Positions 38,250 through 44,999 of a stretch of DNA of 64,000 nt are shown here, piece after piece. Location: positions 267,001 through 331,000 of the forward strand of contig CM055093.1 in the NCBI GenBank assembly GCA_029204225.1, read 5' to 3'. This stretch comes from Diphasiastrum complanatum (Eukaryota > Streptophyta > Lycopodiopsida > Lycopodiales > Lycopodiaceae). A program made the translations under genes and the position numbers. Under the pieces are notes generated by a model that had not been told where the DNA came from, did no database searches, and saw only the letters and a program-made list of their open reading frames with translations. Every line of letters starts with the position of its first letter. The first letter of the stretch is position 1.

Positions 38250-38309
<60 letters not shown>

Positions 38310-39768
38310 CAAGTTCTCCAATTTGTTCGATTACAAGGGGTAGATGGAACAATTTGGACAAAATTCTGAAGGATATCTTACATCATACTACAAATGGAGT
38401 CATATAAGAAAAGATCATCTTTCAAATGCATTAAAAAGAATTCAAAATGATGTCAAACAATTGTGAGACATGACCATTGAAACCCAGAGGAATAGGTTCA
38501 AAGCTTCAAAATGGAGATTGGAGATCATTATTCCCCCCTACATCAAAAACCCATAATTTTAAATATAGTAAACCTTTTTCCTACAAATTTTAAGTGGTTG
38601 CACCACAACCCAAGGACTTGGCCATTACCAACCATAAGCCTTTAGAAGACCAGAATGACATTGACATATTTTCAAGAAGACCACATAAGGAGCGATACAA
38701 GTGCCAAATTTCTAAACCACTGAATCCAAACAAGCAAGTTACATCAGCTAGCCAACCACCAGCATCGCTTCGCAAGCTGCAAAATGCCAACTGCTCTTTT
38801 TTCTGATTACTTTTGCGATCACCTCCAATAGTAGAATTTACCTCTGCATGACACAGGATAAAATCTTCTGCCAAACCTTTCATCTAAACAACCAATGACA
38901 GAATGACAACTAAGCACTATGTGTCATTGGATGTCCACAGGAAGGTTTTTGGCATGAAGGATTTCGGCAGAAAGTTGGACTTTTTGGAGACTTCTACGAA
39001 CAAAAAGTAGCATTTACCGGGAAAAGACTCACATTTGACTTTAGGCAGGGGAAGGCTCAACGAACCTCTTGTGGTGGGGGCCTTGCCCTGGGGCTACCTT
39101 CCTCGGTCGGGCAAAAGCCCTGGAGCCTGGGTCTATCCCCCCACAAAAATGTCAAACGTTTCTTGTCATTAAAAAAACAGCCTCGGACTACTCGTTCCAT
39201 AGAACAGGAAAAGCGTTCTAACCCAATGGTCATGAGATCATAAATACAAAAGGAAAGCATGCCGATTTACAAGTTAAAATTTCGTAATATCTGTATGATA
39301 CATCAAACGAAGAGAAGCTACAGACATTCGTAACTATTTCTACGACGCATAATGGCTTCACGGAGTTGACAAAGGGCCTGTCATAATATGACTAGGTATT
39401 TCTGCGACATTGTCTCTTCCTAAACAGGTTGCTTCTCCAAGGAAAGAATCTAATACTGCACACTTCAAGGAAGATCCAAATCCATAATATTTCCTGACAA
39501 CAGGTACATTTTAGGGATTACATCTGCAAGCAATAAAGATCAAACAGTACTAAGCTATATCCCTGACTGCAGCATATGTTTTGGTGAGATGACAAACCCA
39601 TTGATAGGATTCAGTGTTGAACTCGTAGAGGGAGACATGTCCAGCCGTGGTCAGAATATCCACAACATCACGATCCATTCGCTGCAGCACCCTCATATTG
39701 AGTTCCTTGGTGCTCTGTCGATTGAATTGCGGCATCGGCTTCACATTATGCTCCATCCTCTTCACCAT
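13991..39768 (-). CDS. DCP1: DCP1, mRNA-decapping enzyme subunit 1 (exon set; 3' end incomplete and damaged)
   Basis: DCP1 activates the decapping enzyme DCP2 in cytoplasmic P-bodies through an N-terminal EVH1 domain. Six exons are recognised on the minus strand. Exons 1-4 (39598-39768, 22656-22696, 22492-22540, 21546-21688) join in frame with GT/AG junctions to give about 134 codons covering the EVH1 domain: PQFNRQSTKELN, SRKDVEGSLFVVK, TQPRFQFIVMNRR, and DLLGDFEYE through AAQEVNGIWFY. C-terminal exons lie at 14854-14967 and 13991-14432. The last exon, expected to encode the remainder of the trimerisation helix, was not found. Exon 5 has two frame shifts and the start of exon 6 is unclear, so this may be a pseudogene or contain sequence errors. 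Intron 1 is about 16.9 kb and intron 4 about 6.6 kb, both repeat-filled. Identification from family knowledge is strong; functionality is uncertain. Confidence 0.88.
14618..14653. repeat. Perfect hairpin followed by a T run
   Basis: GCAGCGCTCACGC (14618-14630) and its exact complement (14641-14653) enclose a 10-nt loop, followed by a run of eight T. It lies in the DCP1 intron between exons 5 and 6 in an unusually GC-rich stretch. Function unknown. Confidence 0.7.
14736..14761. repeat. Perfect GC-rich palindrome
   Basis: TTTGCCCGCCCA and its exact complement are separated by 2 nt. It lies 80 bp from the hairpin at 14618-14653, inside the same GC-rich intron patch, which may be one small inserted element. 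Confidence 0.7.
14854..14967 (-). pseudogene. DCP1: DCP1 exon 5, frame-damaged
   Basis: After an acceptor preceded by a T-rich tract (TTTTTTGTAG), the minus strand reads TEFQELEAFPT. A one-base shift near 14933 gives AAIVGPLEPPITSET, and another shift near 14895 gives DAPHPLERLVN, ending at a donor GTATGCC. The pieces in order match the plant DCP1 stretch with EFEELEA, GPLEP and DAP...VN. The match across three frames shows a real exon with at least two indels. These could be pseudogene lesions or sequencing errors. Its phase is compatible with exon 4. Confidence 0.7.
15134..15241. repeat. Compound microsatellite (TTTG)n(TG)n(AG)n
   Basis: Three consecutive simple tracts without interruption, in a DCP1 intron. 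Confidence 0.95.
15522..15569 (-). CDS. Candidate small DCP1 exon between exons 4 and 5
   Basis: A 48-nt interval lies between an acceptor CTCTTTTTCAG and a donor GTATGA. Inserted between exon 4 (ending in phase 2) and exon 5, it keeps the frame, completes the Arg codon AGG, and has about the length expected of the segment linking EVH1 to EFEELEA. The encoded residues (LNPPLAFPHLTAHDI) do not resemble known DCP1 here, so this is inferred only from splice signals, phase and length. Confidence 0.3.
15570..21545. other. DCP1 intron 4 sequence, no further gene recognised
   Basis: Mostly unique-looking AT-rich sequence. It contains a perfect 10-bp-arm hairpin at 16302-16327 (AACCGCGAAT/ATTCGCGGTT), with several nearby GCGAATC-type motifs to 16510, and a C12 run at 17681-17692. 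No transposon protein and no convincing exon was found, although a short minus-strand run near 20400-20450 superficially resembles the DCP1 EFEELEA motif. Confidence 0.5.
21546..21688 (-). CDS. DCP1: DCP1 exon 4 (EVH1 C-terminal half)
   Basis: A 143-nt exon encoding NLVEDLLGDFEYETQVPYLL, then YRNAAQEVNGIWFYKPGECE and ELAKLFS. It is nearly unchanged from the plant DCP1 EVH1 consensus, including the NGIWFY strand and the final EVH1 helix. The tandem acceptor CAGAG allows the second AG (exon start 21688), which matches the phase-0 end of exon 3. The donor after AAG is GTCCTG, a weak site. Confidence 0.92.
22492..22540 (-). CDS. DCP1: DCP1 exon 3 (EVH1)
   Basis: A 49-nt exon encoding TQPRFQFIVMNRRSQ, a hallmark EVH1 segment of DCP1. 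The acceptor is ATGCAG and the donor CAG|GTAATT. The first base completes an Arg codon begun in exon 2. Confidence 0.93.
22656..22696 (-). CDS. DCP1: DCP1 exon 2 (EVH1)
   Basis: A 41-nt exon encoding SRKDVEGSLFVVK plus two bases, bounded by acceptor TTTTGCAG and donor AAAAG|GTATG. It continues exon 1 in phase 0 after the Trp of YQW. The hAT element at 22759-26562 ends only 62 bp upstream of its acceptor, so the branch-point region is confined to a very short interval. Confidence 0.95.
22765..22832. repeat. Left subterminal hairpin cluster of the hAT element
   Basis: Two consecutive palindromes, CCACGGCACAGGTGCCGTGG and GTGCCGTACCACGGCACGTG with its continuation. Similar motifs occur inverted at 26490-26555. 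Such subterminal repeats bind transposase in hAT elements; here that role is inferred. Confidence 0.7.
23277..24951 (+). pseudogene. hAT transposase, internally deleted and broken
   Basis: The start ATG at 23277 is followed by a BED-type zinc finger split by a frameshift near 23390 (EWTCRHW, then TLTRLKGHILGT and a later CPSMP). A long Pro/Ser-rich stretch follows (23580-23930). The central DUF659/catalytic region is missing. At 23950 the transposase resumes with DDEFWREVES and VLRLVDREGSTMGLIYEFMD. It continues with RWNFFHTPIHDVAHLL after an in-frame TAG near 24244, then WWNMFGD near 24600. After an intron ending at 24783, it reads SSSVCERNKSTWALIHTRRR, the hAT dimerisation motif. A further stop splits the tail. 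The gene cannot make an active transposase. Confidence 0.85.
24956..26078 (+). mobile_element. Retroelement 5' leader fragment inside the hAT element
   Basis: Five bases after the hAT stop codon, 24956-24968 reads TGGTATCAGAGCC, a perfect Met-tRNA retroelement primer site. It is followed by about 870 bp of non-coding leader. An ATG at 25839 then opens an 80-codon frame (MEPTPTTQPMSP..., IVDMQAKHSRDQQNLKEL) with coiled-coil character, resembling the start of a Ty3-type gag. No LTR precedes the primer site and no pol follows. Whether it was captured by the hAT or inserted later is unclear; no flanking duplication was recognised. Confidence 0.6.
26571..27019. other. DCP1 intron 1 sequence, nothing recognised
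   Basis: AT-rich sequence between the hAT element and the LINE relic. Open frames here are short and show no family motif. Confidence 0.5.
27020..27936 (-). pseudogene. LINE reverse-transcriptase relic
   Basis: The minus strand from about 27930 reads GDSLSPTLFGLYIDELEEVI, then LIAILLYVDDVALLSPSREG and LQRHLDSLHTF. This is the non-LTR RT signature with the Tyr-Val-Asp-Asp catalytic box. Past a stop it continues VNISKTKVMVFNTSRS and LTFEDQHLEVVSSYTY with several stops, reaching perhaps 27020. The 5' part is cut off by the copia LTR that starts at about 27937. It is a non-functional fragment. Confidence 0.8.
27937..30858 (-). mobile_element. Damaged copia, same family as 32485-37898
   Basis: A minus-strand element. 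The full right (5') LTR is 30459-30858. The left (3') LTR is truncated (about 27937-28211) and abuts the LINE relic. The primer site on the minus strand is 30447-30458 (TGGTATCAGAGC), and a polypurine tract AAGGGAGGGG abuts the left LTR at 28212. LTR and protein sequence closely match the young plus-strand copia. Gag, protease and the N-terminal integrase are deleted: the leader jumps into integrase C-terminal sequence near 30310. Confidence 0.88.
28213..30400 (-). pseudogene. Copia pol remnant (integrase C-terminus, RT, RNase H)
   Basis: Starting near 30310 the minus strand gives the integrase C-terminal segment (VFGCTAYAHIP) and linker (29851-30165). RT follows (29048-29632: KQPIGCKWVYKTKFHANGTV, MDVKSAFLNG), then frameshifts. 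The RT catalytic box near 29110 reads YVEDLL instead of Tyr-Val-Asp-Asp, and about 20 residues downstream are deleted. RNase H is largely readable (28297-29037: YSDFDWAGDRDDRRSTTGYC, ALSSTEAKY). Multiple frame breaks and the Asp-to-Glu change make it inactive. Confidence 0.85.
30859..31235 (+). repeat. Two LINE-type 3' ends with pyrimidine tails
   Basis: A core of the form GGCAT(GG/CA)AAAAGACATT(A/G)AT..AGCT occurs at about 30906-30940, followed by (TTTC)n to 30962. It recurs at about 31155-31184, followed by (TC)n to 31234. The same core ends the elements at 32341-32381 and 38213-38254. These look like conserved 3' termini of one non-LTR family whose tail is a pyrimidine repeat rather than poly(A). 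Confidence 0.6.
31529..32180 (+). pseudogene. L1-type ORF1-like RNA-binding protein (split frame)
   Basis: The ATG at 31529 opens MISVIRADQLRSYEYLNNHQ followed by a coiled coil (VKLSSLEAMIQAVQSHLQKL, DSSIDDLKKEVAAIK). It ends at 31717. The second part, in another frame to 32180, has a Pro-rich linker, an RRM-like segment (NVRVRGI, TLVIRFASATSRHEVLRKR) and a C-terminal domain (YLDEDLTYIQVQERKKAKQE). Coiled coil, RRM and basic C-terminal domain in this order is the L1 ORF1p layout, which binds element RNA. A frameshift near 31720 separates the two parts. Confidence 0.6.
32382..32484. repeat. (TTTC)n(TC)n tail
   Basis: Tail of the ORF1-only element. It is split by the copia insertion and continues as (TC)n at 37899-37972. 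Confidence 0.95.
32485..32883 (+). repeat. 5' LTR of the young copia
   Basis: Starts TGTTGAAGAG and ends ATTCTTCA. It is offset by exactly 5015 bp from the 3' LTR with no indel seen. Confidence 0.95.
33353..37505 (+). CDS. Copia gag-pol polyprotein (one frame break; altered integrase site)
   Basis: The gag starts at 33353 (MASLGESLLGESSKLDGTNY) with a UBN2 domain and zinc knuckle CNYCGKYGHFAFEC (about 34111). Protease WYIDSGASQHM follows, then the gag-pre-integrase segment DKLWHERYGHLSYKS and integrase HSDLCGPM. The first frame ends at 34957. The second overlaps it across a G7 run at 34922-34928 and carries on through integrase, RT (VVLYVDDLLITGSN) and RNase H (SDSDWAGDRDD, ALSSTEAEY) to 37505. 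The single frame break at a homopolymer could be real or a sequencing error. The second integrase acidic site reads RSNKGGGY where copia proteins have Asp in RSD, so the catalytic Asp is Asn. The pol stop codon lies within the 3' LTR. Confidence 0.92.
37500..37898 (+). repeat. 3' LTR of the young copia
   Basis: Reads as identical to the 5' LTR. Its first bases TGTTGA supply the pol stop codon (TGA at 37503-37505). It is followed by the resumed (TC)n tract. Confidence 0.95.
37899..38307 (+). repeat. Resumed (TC)n tract and another LINE-type 3' end
   Basis: The (TC)n tract 37899-37972 is the far side of the tail interrupted by the copia. After about 240 bp without a convincing gene, the core GCATGGAAAAGACATTAATA appears at 38230-38250, followed by (TC)n to 38307. 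This is a fourth example of the LINE-like terminus. Confidence 0.6.
38308..39597. other. DCP1 intron 1, 5' end; no gene recognised
   Basis: No transposon protein or exon motif is seen. A short GC-rich patch at 39055-39130 is the only compositional feature. Confidence 0.5.
39598..39768 (-). CDS. DCP1: DCP1 exon 1 (start codon, EVH1 N-terminus)
   Basis: A 171-nt coding exon, from the ATG at 39768-39766 (MVKRMEHNVKPMPQFNRQST) to the Trp codon before donor GTTTGTC. It contains STKELNMRVLQRMDRDVVDI and HVSLYEFNTESYQW, the first EVH1 segment of DCP1. Fifty-seven codons, phase 0, continue directly into exon 2. A second Met at codon 5 is an alternative start. The frame is open upstream, but that sequence is GGA/GGC-rich and unlike DCP1, so it is taken as 5' UTR. 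Confidence 0.93.
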
Positions 39769-39916
39769 CGCAAGCCCCTTCTTCTTCCTCCTCCTCCTCC
39801 TGCTGCTGCTCCTGGCGATGGATCCGATCCAGCAGCTCCACAAAAACCTAATATGCTCCCAACATATGGCAGCAAGAGAAAGAAACTTCCCGTTTTTATT
39901 AACAAGAGATGCGAAT

Positions 39917-39973
39917 CGTTGCACCCTTCCTTGGCAGCAAGAGAAAAGGTCTTTGCCAAGGAAGGGTGCAACG
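39917..39973. repeat. Perfect 20-bp-arm hairpin upstream of DCP1 exon 1
   Basis: CGTTGCACCCTTCCTTGGCA (39917-39936) and its exact complement (39954-39973) flank a 17-nt loop, about 150 bp 5' of the DCP1 start codon. It may fall in the 5' UTR or promoter. A further hairpin, GGAAGGCCCT/AGGGCCTTCC (39981-39990 with 39997-40006), follows directly. Confidence 0.75.
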
Positions 39974-39974
39974 C

Positions 39975-40630
39975 ATCGGGGGAAGGCCCTGCCCCGAGGG
40001 CCTTCCGTGCTGGGACGGCCCTTGCCCGAGGGCAGGGCCCGACCTGCACGGAAGGCCCGAGGGGCTTAGGCCTTCCCCTGCGTAATGACAAGTCTGAAAT
40101 TTTTTTCTTTCATAGATTTTTGACAAAATTGCTGATGATGTAATTCGGGGATGAGAATTCTGGAGTAGTTTATGGACAGAATCGTTGATGCTTTCACATG
40201 CAAGCGAATTCCACCTCTGGAGGTGCATCAAAAATACAAAGAAAATTTGAAGACTTGGCATCGAGCACTTGGGGCTTTGGCCCGGTGCATCCTGCAGCAC
40301 ACCTTTTTTTTTCTAAATTGGCTGCCCGGACGCCACGTGTTCGGGCAACCAAAATTTATCCCATAAGCGTTCTTGTGAGATTTCTCAGAGGGAATATATA
40401 GGCAATCTCTCCCAATGTTTTACATCTATGTGTCAGGGTGTGGCGGCGCCACTTGAGCCCCGACTCTCGGTCCCGCTTGCCCGAGACGGCCCAGTGCCAT
40501 GTTTGCAGCTGCCCGGCGCCTGGCCCACCTGCCCGATGCTAACAGGCGTCCTCCCTACAGTTGCTTGGCACCACCGGCGAAGGTGTTCGGGACTTGCGTT
40601 GCCCGGGGCCGGGACCAGGGCGTAGCGCCC
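39975..40630. other. GC-rich patches upstream of DCP1, no gene
   Basis: Two GC-rich blocks (about 39975-40080 and 40438-40630) contain repeated GGGCAGGGCC/GGCCCTTGCCC-type motifs and inverted copies. They are unlike the AT-rich surroundings. They may be promoter-proximal sequence of DCP1 or a decayed element. Open frames here show no family resemblance. Confidence 0.4.
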
Positions 40631-40659
40631 ATGTCCTTGTTGGTGCAATGAACTAAAAC

Positions 40660-40895
40660 TCATGCCTAATGGAGAGGAGATGAATTCTTAGCATCCTAAC
40701 TAACTCGCCATTCATTGGAGTACTATTAGGAATTCTAAAAAGTCAATTTAGTTTTACTTCTTGCACAACCATTATTTTTTCTTGTTTATTCTCATTCCTA
40801 TTCTTACCATGAAGGGAAACTCCTACCTAATGGAGAGGAGATAAACTTGTAGCATCCTAATAAACTCATCAATTATTGGAGTTTTGTTAGGGACC
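40660..40895. repeat. Imperfect direct repeat, two units about 153 bp apart
   Basis: Both units contain CCTAATGGAGAGGAGAT(G/A)AA, then AGCATCCTAA and a TTGGAGT(A/T)..TTAGG block. No coding role is seen. It may be part of an unrecognised repeat. Confidence 0.5.
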
Positions 40896-42099
40896 AACAA
40901 AAAATTTATCTTGCATGTCCTCAATGTGTGTGGCAAATTCAAGTGGGACCCATGACCTTTATGGAGAGGAAATGGAATCATAACCAAGTCATTACTTATT
41001 GGATGACCTTATGGGCCAATTGTGGAATTGGCATTTTGCCTATTCTTTTTATACATTGTAGGTTATTTTAGATACAAATTTAACTAATTTTAGTTATAAA
41101 TCTCACAATTATAAGATTTCTTTGTGCTTTACCACTTTTGTTAAAACATTGTATGCTTTATACAAGGTGGGCCTTTATGAGCACCAATCTCATGTCAAAG
41201 GATTGTGGTTGTGTGTTGTGATCACATCATTAGGACGAGCATTGAAGAGGTAAAAATCACACCATATCATTAGAGATAGATGATAGAGGAAGTAGCATGT
41301 ACTCAAACGCATCTCATAGTGCATCTAGGATCCCACCCTTGTTAGAGTGTGAATGAGCCTTGGTGAAGCTTGGCAATAATGCTTGCAACTCTCCAGCATC
41401 TTTCATCCTTGCATGAGTAAGGCCATGACCACGATCTCATATGAAATTGGATATACACTCTCCCATGGTAGAATTTATGCAAAGATTAGTATTGAAATAT
41501 CTTTAAAACCAAGGAGAGCACATTCACAACCACACTTGGATGATAGATGTGGTTGGAAATATGCTCTCCCTTCAAAGTATCTTTATGAAAGTGTTGGAGA
41601 ATAGCACATGTCTAGACCAGCTTCCAAAACTCATAGTAGCAATGTTTGTGACATTATTGTTGGTTTCAACATCCAAGAGGCAAGGGTTAGGCATGCACAT
41701 TGTTAATGGAACTATTTACCAAATTCATGAATTGGTAATTTGTTAGTGACTTTGGGACTTGGCCAAATATTTTTTTTTTGGGATCAACGTATCCACAAAA
41801 CTGAAACTGATGGTTCTCAAATGTCCAAAAATGGAGTTCCTACTGGTGTGCATGTCGAGTAACTCATTTAACTAAAGCTAGCTCTTTAACCAACATTGAC
41901 GAAACTCTCTTTTTTGCCTACCACGTAGGAAAATCGTGGTAATTTAAGAGTTAAGGTATATCTTGAAAACCCAAGCTCACAATGATGGTTGTATTAAAGG
42001 AGTTGCACTTCTAACTGTCGAAAATACGTGGGTTATCAAGAATATCGAATGATATCGGATCAGAGGAGCTCAAAACACTGGATCCTTCGTCAGATGAAT
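40896..42099. other. No gene recognised
   Basis: AT-rich sequence without transposon or host motifs that I can identify. Confidence 0.5.
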
Positions 42100-43175
42100 G
42101 GCGAATGTGTTATCCATGAATAGTAGCAGCGGCTCATTGGAGTTCTCTCCCAGTCCGTCAAGGAACTGCTTGAGCCATGTAAACTCGTTCGCCATCTGCT
42201 GCAACATACTCTGCTTCGCAAGATTATTGCTTAGTTACGATCTGCTTCCTGCTGATCCATATCACAACTGCACCGACTGCTATTGTGCATCCTCTTGAGA
42301 TGCTCTTGCAGTCATCTTTCAGGAATGCCCAGCTTGCATCACTGTAGGATTTAATCTGGAATCCTTCATGCTGAGAGAAACACAGCCCATAATCCTTCGT
42401 CTGTTGAAGATATTGCAAAATTCTCTTTGCTATCTTCCAGTGCGTAGGGCCTGGATTGATATTAAACTGGCTCATTCTAAAAACTACATAAGCAATATCA
42501 GGGCCTGTATTATCTGCCAAGTACATGAGTGACCCGATTAATCTTCTATAGGGCACGTTATGCATGGCTTCCTGCTCTTCTGCATTCTGCGAACAGTCTT
42601 GTTTGGTCAAAATCGTTCCAGCTATCATCAACGTATTAGCTACCTTGTAGTCTGTCATTTGAAAATCATGAATGATTTTTTGGATGTATCTTGACTGGTG
42701 AAGATACAGCTTCCCTTCGTCAAGATCTTTGTCAATCTGTAATCCTATGTAGCATCTTGCTTCCCCTAGGTCTGATATTTCAAAATGCTGTGAAATATCA
42801 TGCTTCACCTGAGCAATCAGCTTGTCGCTTCTGGACAGGATCAAAGTGTCATCCACGTAGACTGCTATGATTACGATTTTTCCATCTGTGACCTTTGTAT
42901 AGACATTGTAGTCGGCCATCAATGGTTGAAATCCTAAGGATCTGAGAGTGTGATCCTTCTTCTTATACCACTGCCTGACAGACTGTTTCAGTTTGTATAT
43001 GCTTCTTTGCATTCGGCAAGCGTAGTTGGCAAAGCATGAGCAGATGAATCACGGTGGTTGGTCTATATAGACCTCTTCATTCAACTCGTTGTGTAGGAAG
43101 GCAGTCTTTTCATCCACTATGTAGATTTTGAGACTGTATGCTGCTGCATATGCAAATAGTAGATCGTGTTCAGTG
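42100..43175 (-). pseudogene. Copia RT-RNase H relic of a different lineage
   Basis: The minus strand from about 43150 reads VDEKTAFLHNELNEEVYIDQ, then QRSIYKLKQSVRQWYKK after a break. A long open frame (42224-43012) follows with VYVDDTLILSRSDKL, SDLGEARCYIGLQID, YRRLIGSLMYLADNTGPDIA and SYSDASWAFLKDD. The RNase H acidic motif SEAEYVAA lies past a frame change near 42215. Conserved DLGE, YRRLIGSLMYL and AKRILQYL segments place it in copia, but it is clearly divergent from the elements at 9147 and 32485. No LTR was found. Confidence 0.85.
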
Positions 43176-43789
43176 ATCACTGTTGCGGAATGAAAGGCCA
43201 GATAGAGCCAACTTAGCAGGAGTAACTACTGTCATTGCGGTCTAATTCTCTTACAGGCCTCAGATTTGCTACTGCAGATCTGTTGAAAAAATTCAAACTT
43301 GTAAACAACATATAATGTTGAATAAAACAACAGCGAAAATTTATCTACTGATAGCATGCATTCAAGTATTATAGATCATACACATCACTGAACAGACCAT
43401 TAAGAAAATTGCTTCTATATCAGAACTGATTTTACAATACAATTCTTGAGCGTTGCTGTGTTCCAAATCAGCGTGTTGGTGCGAGAGAGATGTTCTCTTC
43501 TCGCCAATAGTATGACTAGCTACTGCTAATCTGTAAACTCGCTCTAGAGTGTGCCTGTATTCTATTTGTGACTGTGTGTCTTCTTCTGCATATTCTGCAT
43601 CCTTCGTTGATCTCTTTTATGTGATCAATCCAAGGGACTGATTAAGTTAGAAGATCTAATTAAAAAAAAAAGCATTAGCCTTAGCCAAAACTGATTCCAG
43701 TTTTCTGTTGTTGTCCTGTGTGAATCATCTGTCTTTTTGCCCGTTGCGCTTGTGCCTTCACGCTGCAGGCCTTCTCTTTAGAGACCTCC
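43176..43789. other. No gene recognised
   Basis: The sequence from 43187 (TGTTGCGGAATG) onward does not continue the copia frame and may be an inserted LTR, but no matching end was found. Confidence 0.35.
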
Positions 43790-44275
43790 TTGGTCTAAGG
43801 TGAGAGGTGTTCTTGGATAGCTTTGGCCTCGTATCTCGGGGATTCATCAGGATCAGCCAACATCATCTCAGCCCTAATGTGTTGCAAGACCCACTGCAAC
43901 ACATGTCGAATGATGTTGTTTTCGCTTCCGCATTGGTACTTGGAAAAGCATAGATCTTCGTTCGCTTGCATAAAACTAAGTGTTTATTTATGCAAAACTG
44001 TTTCGCAAAATTGAGATCTCCCAAAAGCCTTTTACATTCCAGCCCGCTTGAGAACCTCTTGTGTGTCTTGCTCTCCTTGTCGTTTCATTGACTGCTTCCT
44101 CGTGTTTTTTTCTTTTTTTTAGGGCTTCAAATATATGGAACCGTAGTTTGTTGCCAAGCTATAGTGATCCCAAATATTGTCGTACCCCTTGTATGAATTC
44201 GAGCTCCTGCCAGTCTTCCACCATTATGACAAAACGTGAAGAAATGAATGTCACTATATAGTAGAGTTGGGGCCA
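43790..44275 (-). pseudogene. Unidentified decayed coding sequence
   Basis: The minus strand contains a mostly open, protein-like stretch (GEQDTQEVLKRAG, FMQANEDLCFSKYQCGSENN, WVLQHIRAEMMLADPDESPR) interrupted by several stops. I do not recognise it. It may be the continuation of the ORF at 44276-44764. Confidence 0.3.
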
Positions 44276-44764
44276 TCATGCGGCGTTGGGATTGATTTTT
44301 ATAGAATCCAACCCTCGATCCCAAAAACATTCCTGATTCATAAGGAATGTAATGGATCGGCAATAATCAACACTCTCTCGAACACATACATCAACACTAG
44401 ACTTATATTTGTGGCCAAAGTCTAGTAGTTGTAGCCTCAACTCATCGTACGTTGAGCTTTCTAAAATCCCTATAATCACCGGCCAATTGATAGCTTTGTC
44501 TCTTGGTCGTTCTGTTGGCCATGGATCTCTTATTTTGATGGGCATGTAAAAGGGATCAACCCTTTTCCAAGAAGGTGCCCTTAGATACTCCTACAGCCTC
44601 CTATTGTCTTTCAGGATCTTGTTTCTCCATTCTGGTTGTGGCTGTAGGGTTGCAATGACATCTGACCTCGTAGGATATTTACTTTGATCCAGGTCTTCTC
44701 TTCTGCCCCTCATGGTTCGAGGATATTTCCTTTCGAACTTCTCAGACTCTCGAGTATCGACCAT
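44276..44764 (-). pseudogene. Unidentified ORF 3' of Ty3 pol, one internal stop
   Basis: From the ATG at 44764 the minus strand gives about 162 codons ending at 44276, with a single TAG at 44593-44591. It begins MVDTRESEKFERKYPRT and includes PEWRNKILKDNRRL, then after the stop EYLRAPSWKRVDPFYMPIKI, RDPWPTERPRDKAINWPVII and LLDFGHKYKSSVDV. The composition is basic and soluble, with no membrane segment. It lies about 240 bp downstream of the Ty3 integrase C-terminus on the same strand, where some elements carry extra ORFs. I do not recognise the protein. It could be an element accessory gene, a gag piece of a neighbour, or captured host sequence. Confidence 0.45.
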
Positions 44765-44999
44765 CTTGGGTTTTGGCTAGGTTTTGGCTAGATCTACTGG
44801 ATTGTCTTTAGCTTTTGCGGGGGCCTTGCCAAATATTCATCAAGGGCATTGGGACCTTTGTCTTCCTTTCTAGCCCTTTCACTGATCGAGGGCTCAGCTT
44901 CACTTGCGTTCAAACCTGGAGGTGGCAACAAAAAGCTTCGAGTGGTCGGTTGCTCAGCTTGAGGGTCACCAATCTCTTTAGTATCGGCTTGGGTTTCAT

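Noticed and set aside
38590-38883. Open frames on both strands of about 70-97 codons
   Set aside because: No motif, no splice context and no paralogue in the window.
39589-40143. Plus-strand 184- and 140-codon frames across the DCP1 first exon
   Set aside because: They overlap the exon in antisense and depend on GC-rich hairpin sequence; no family resemblance.
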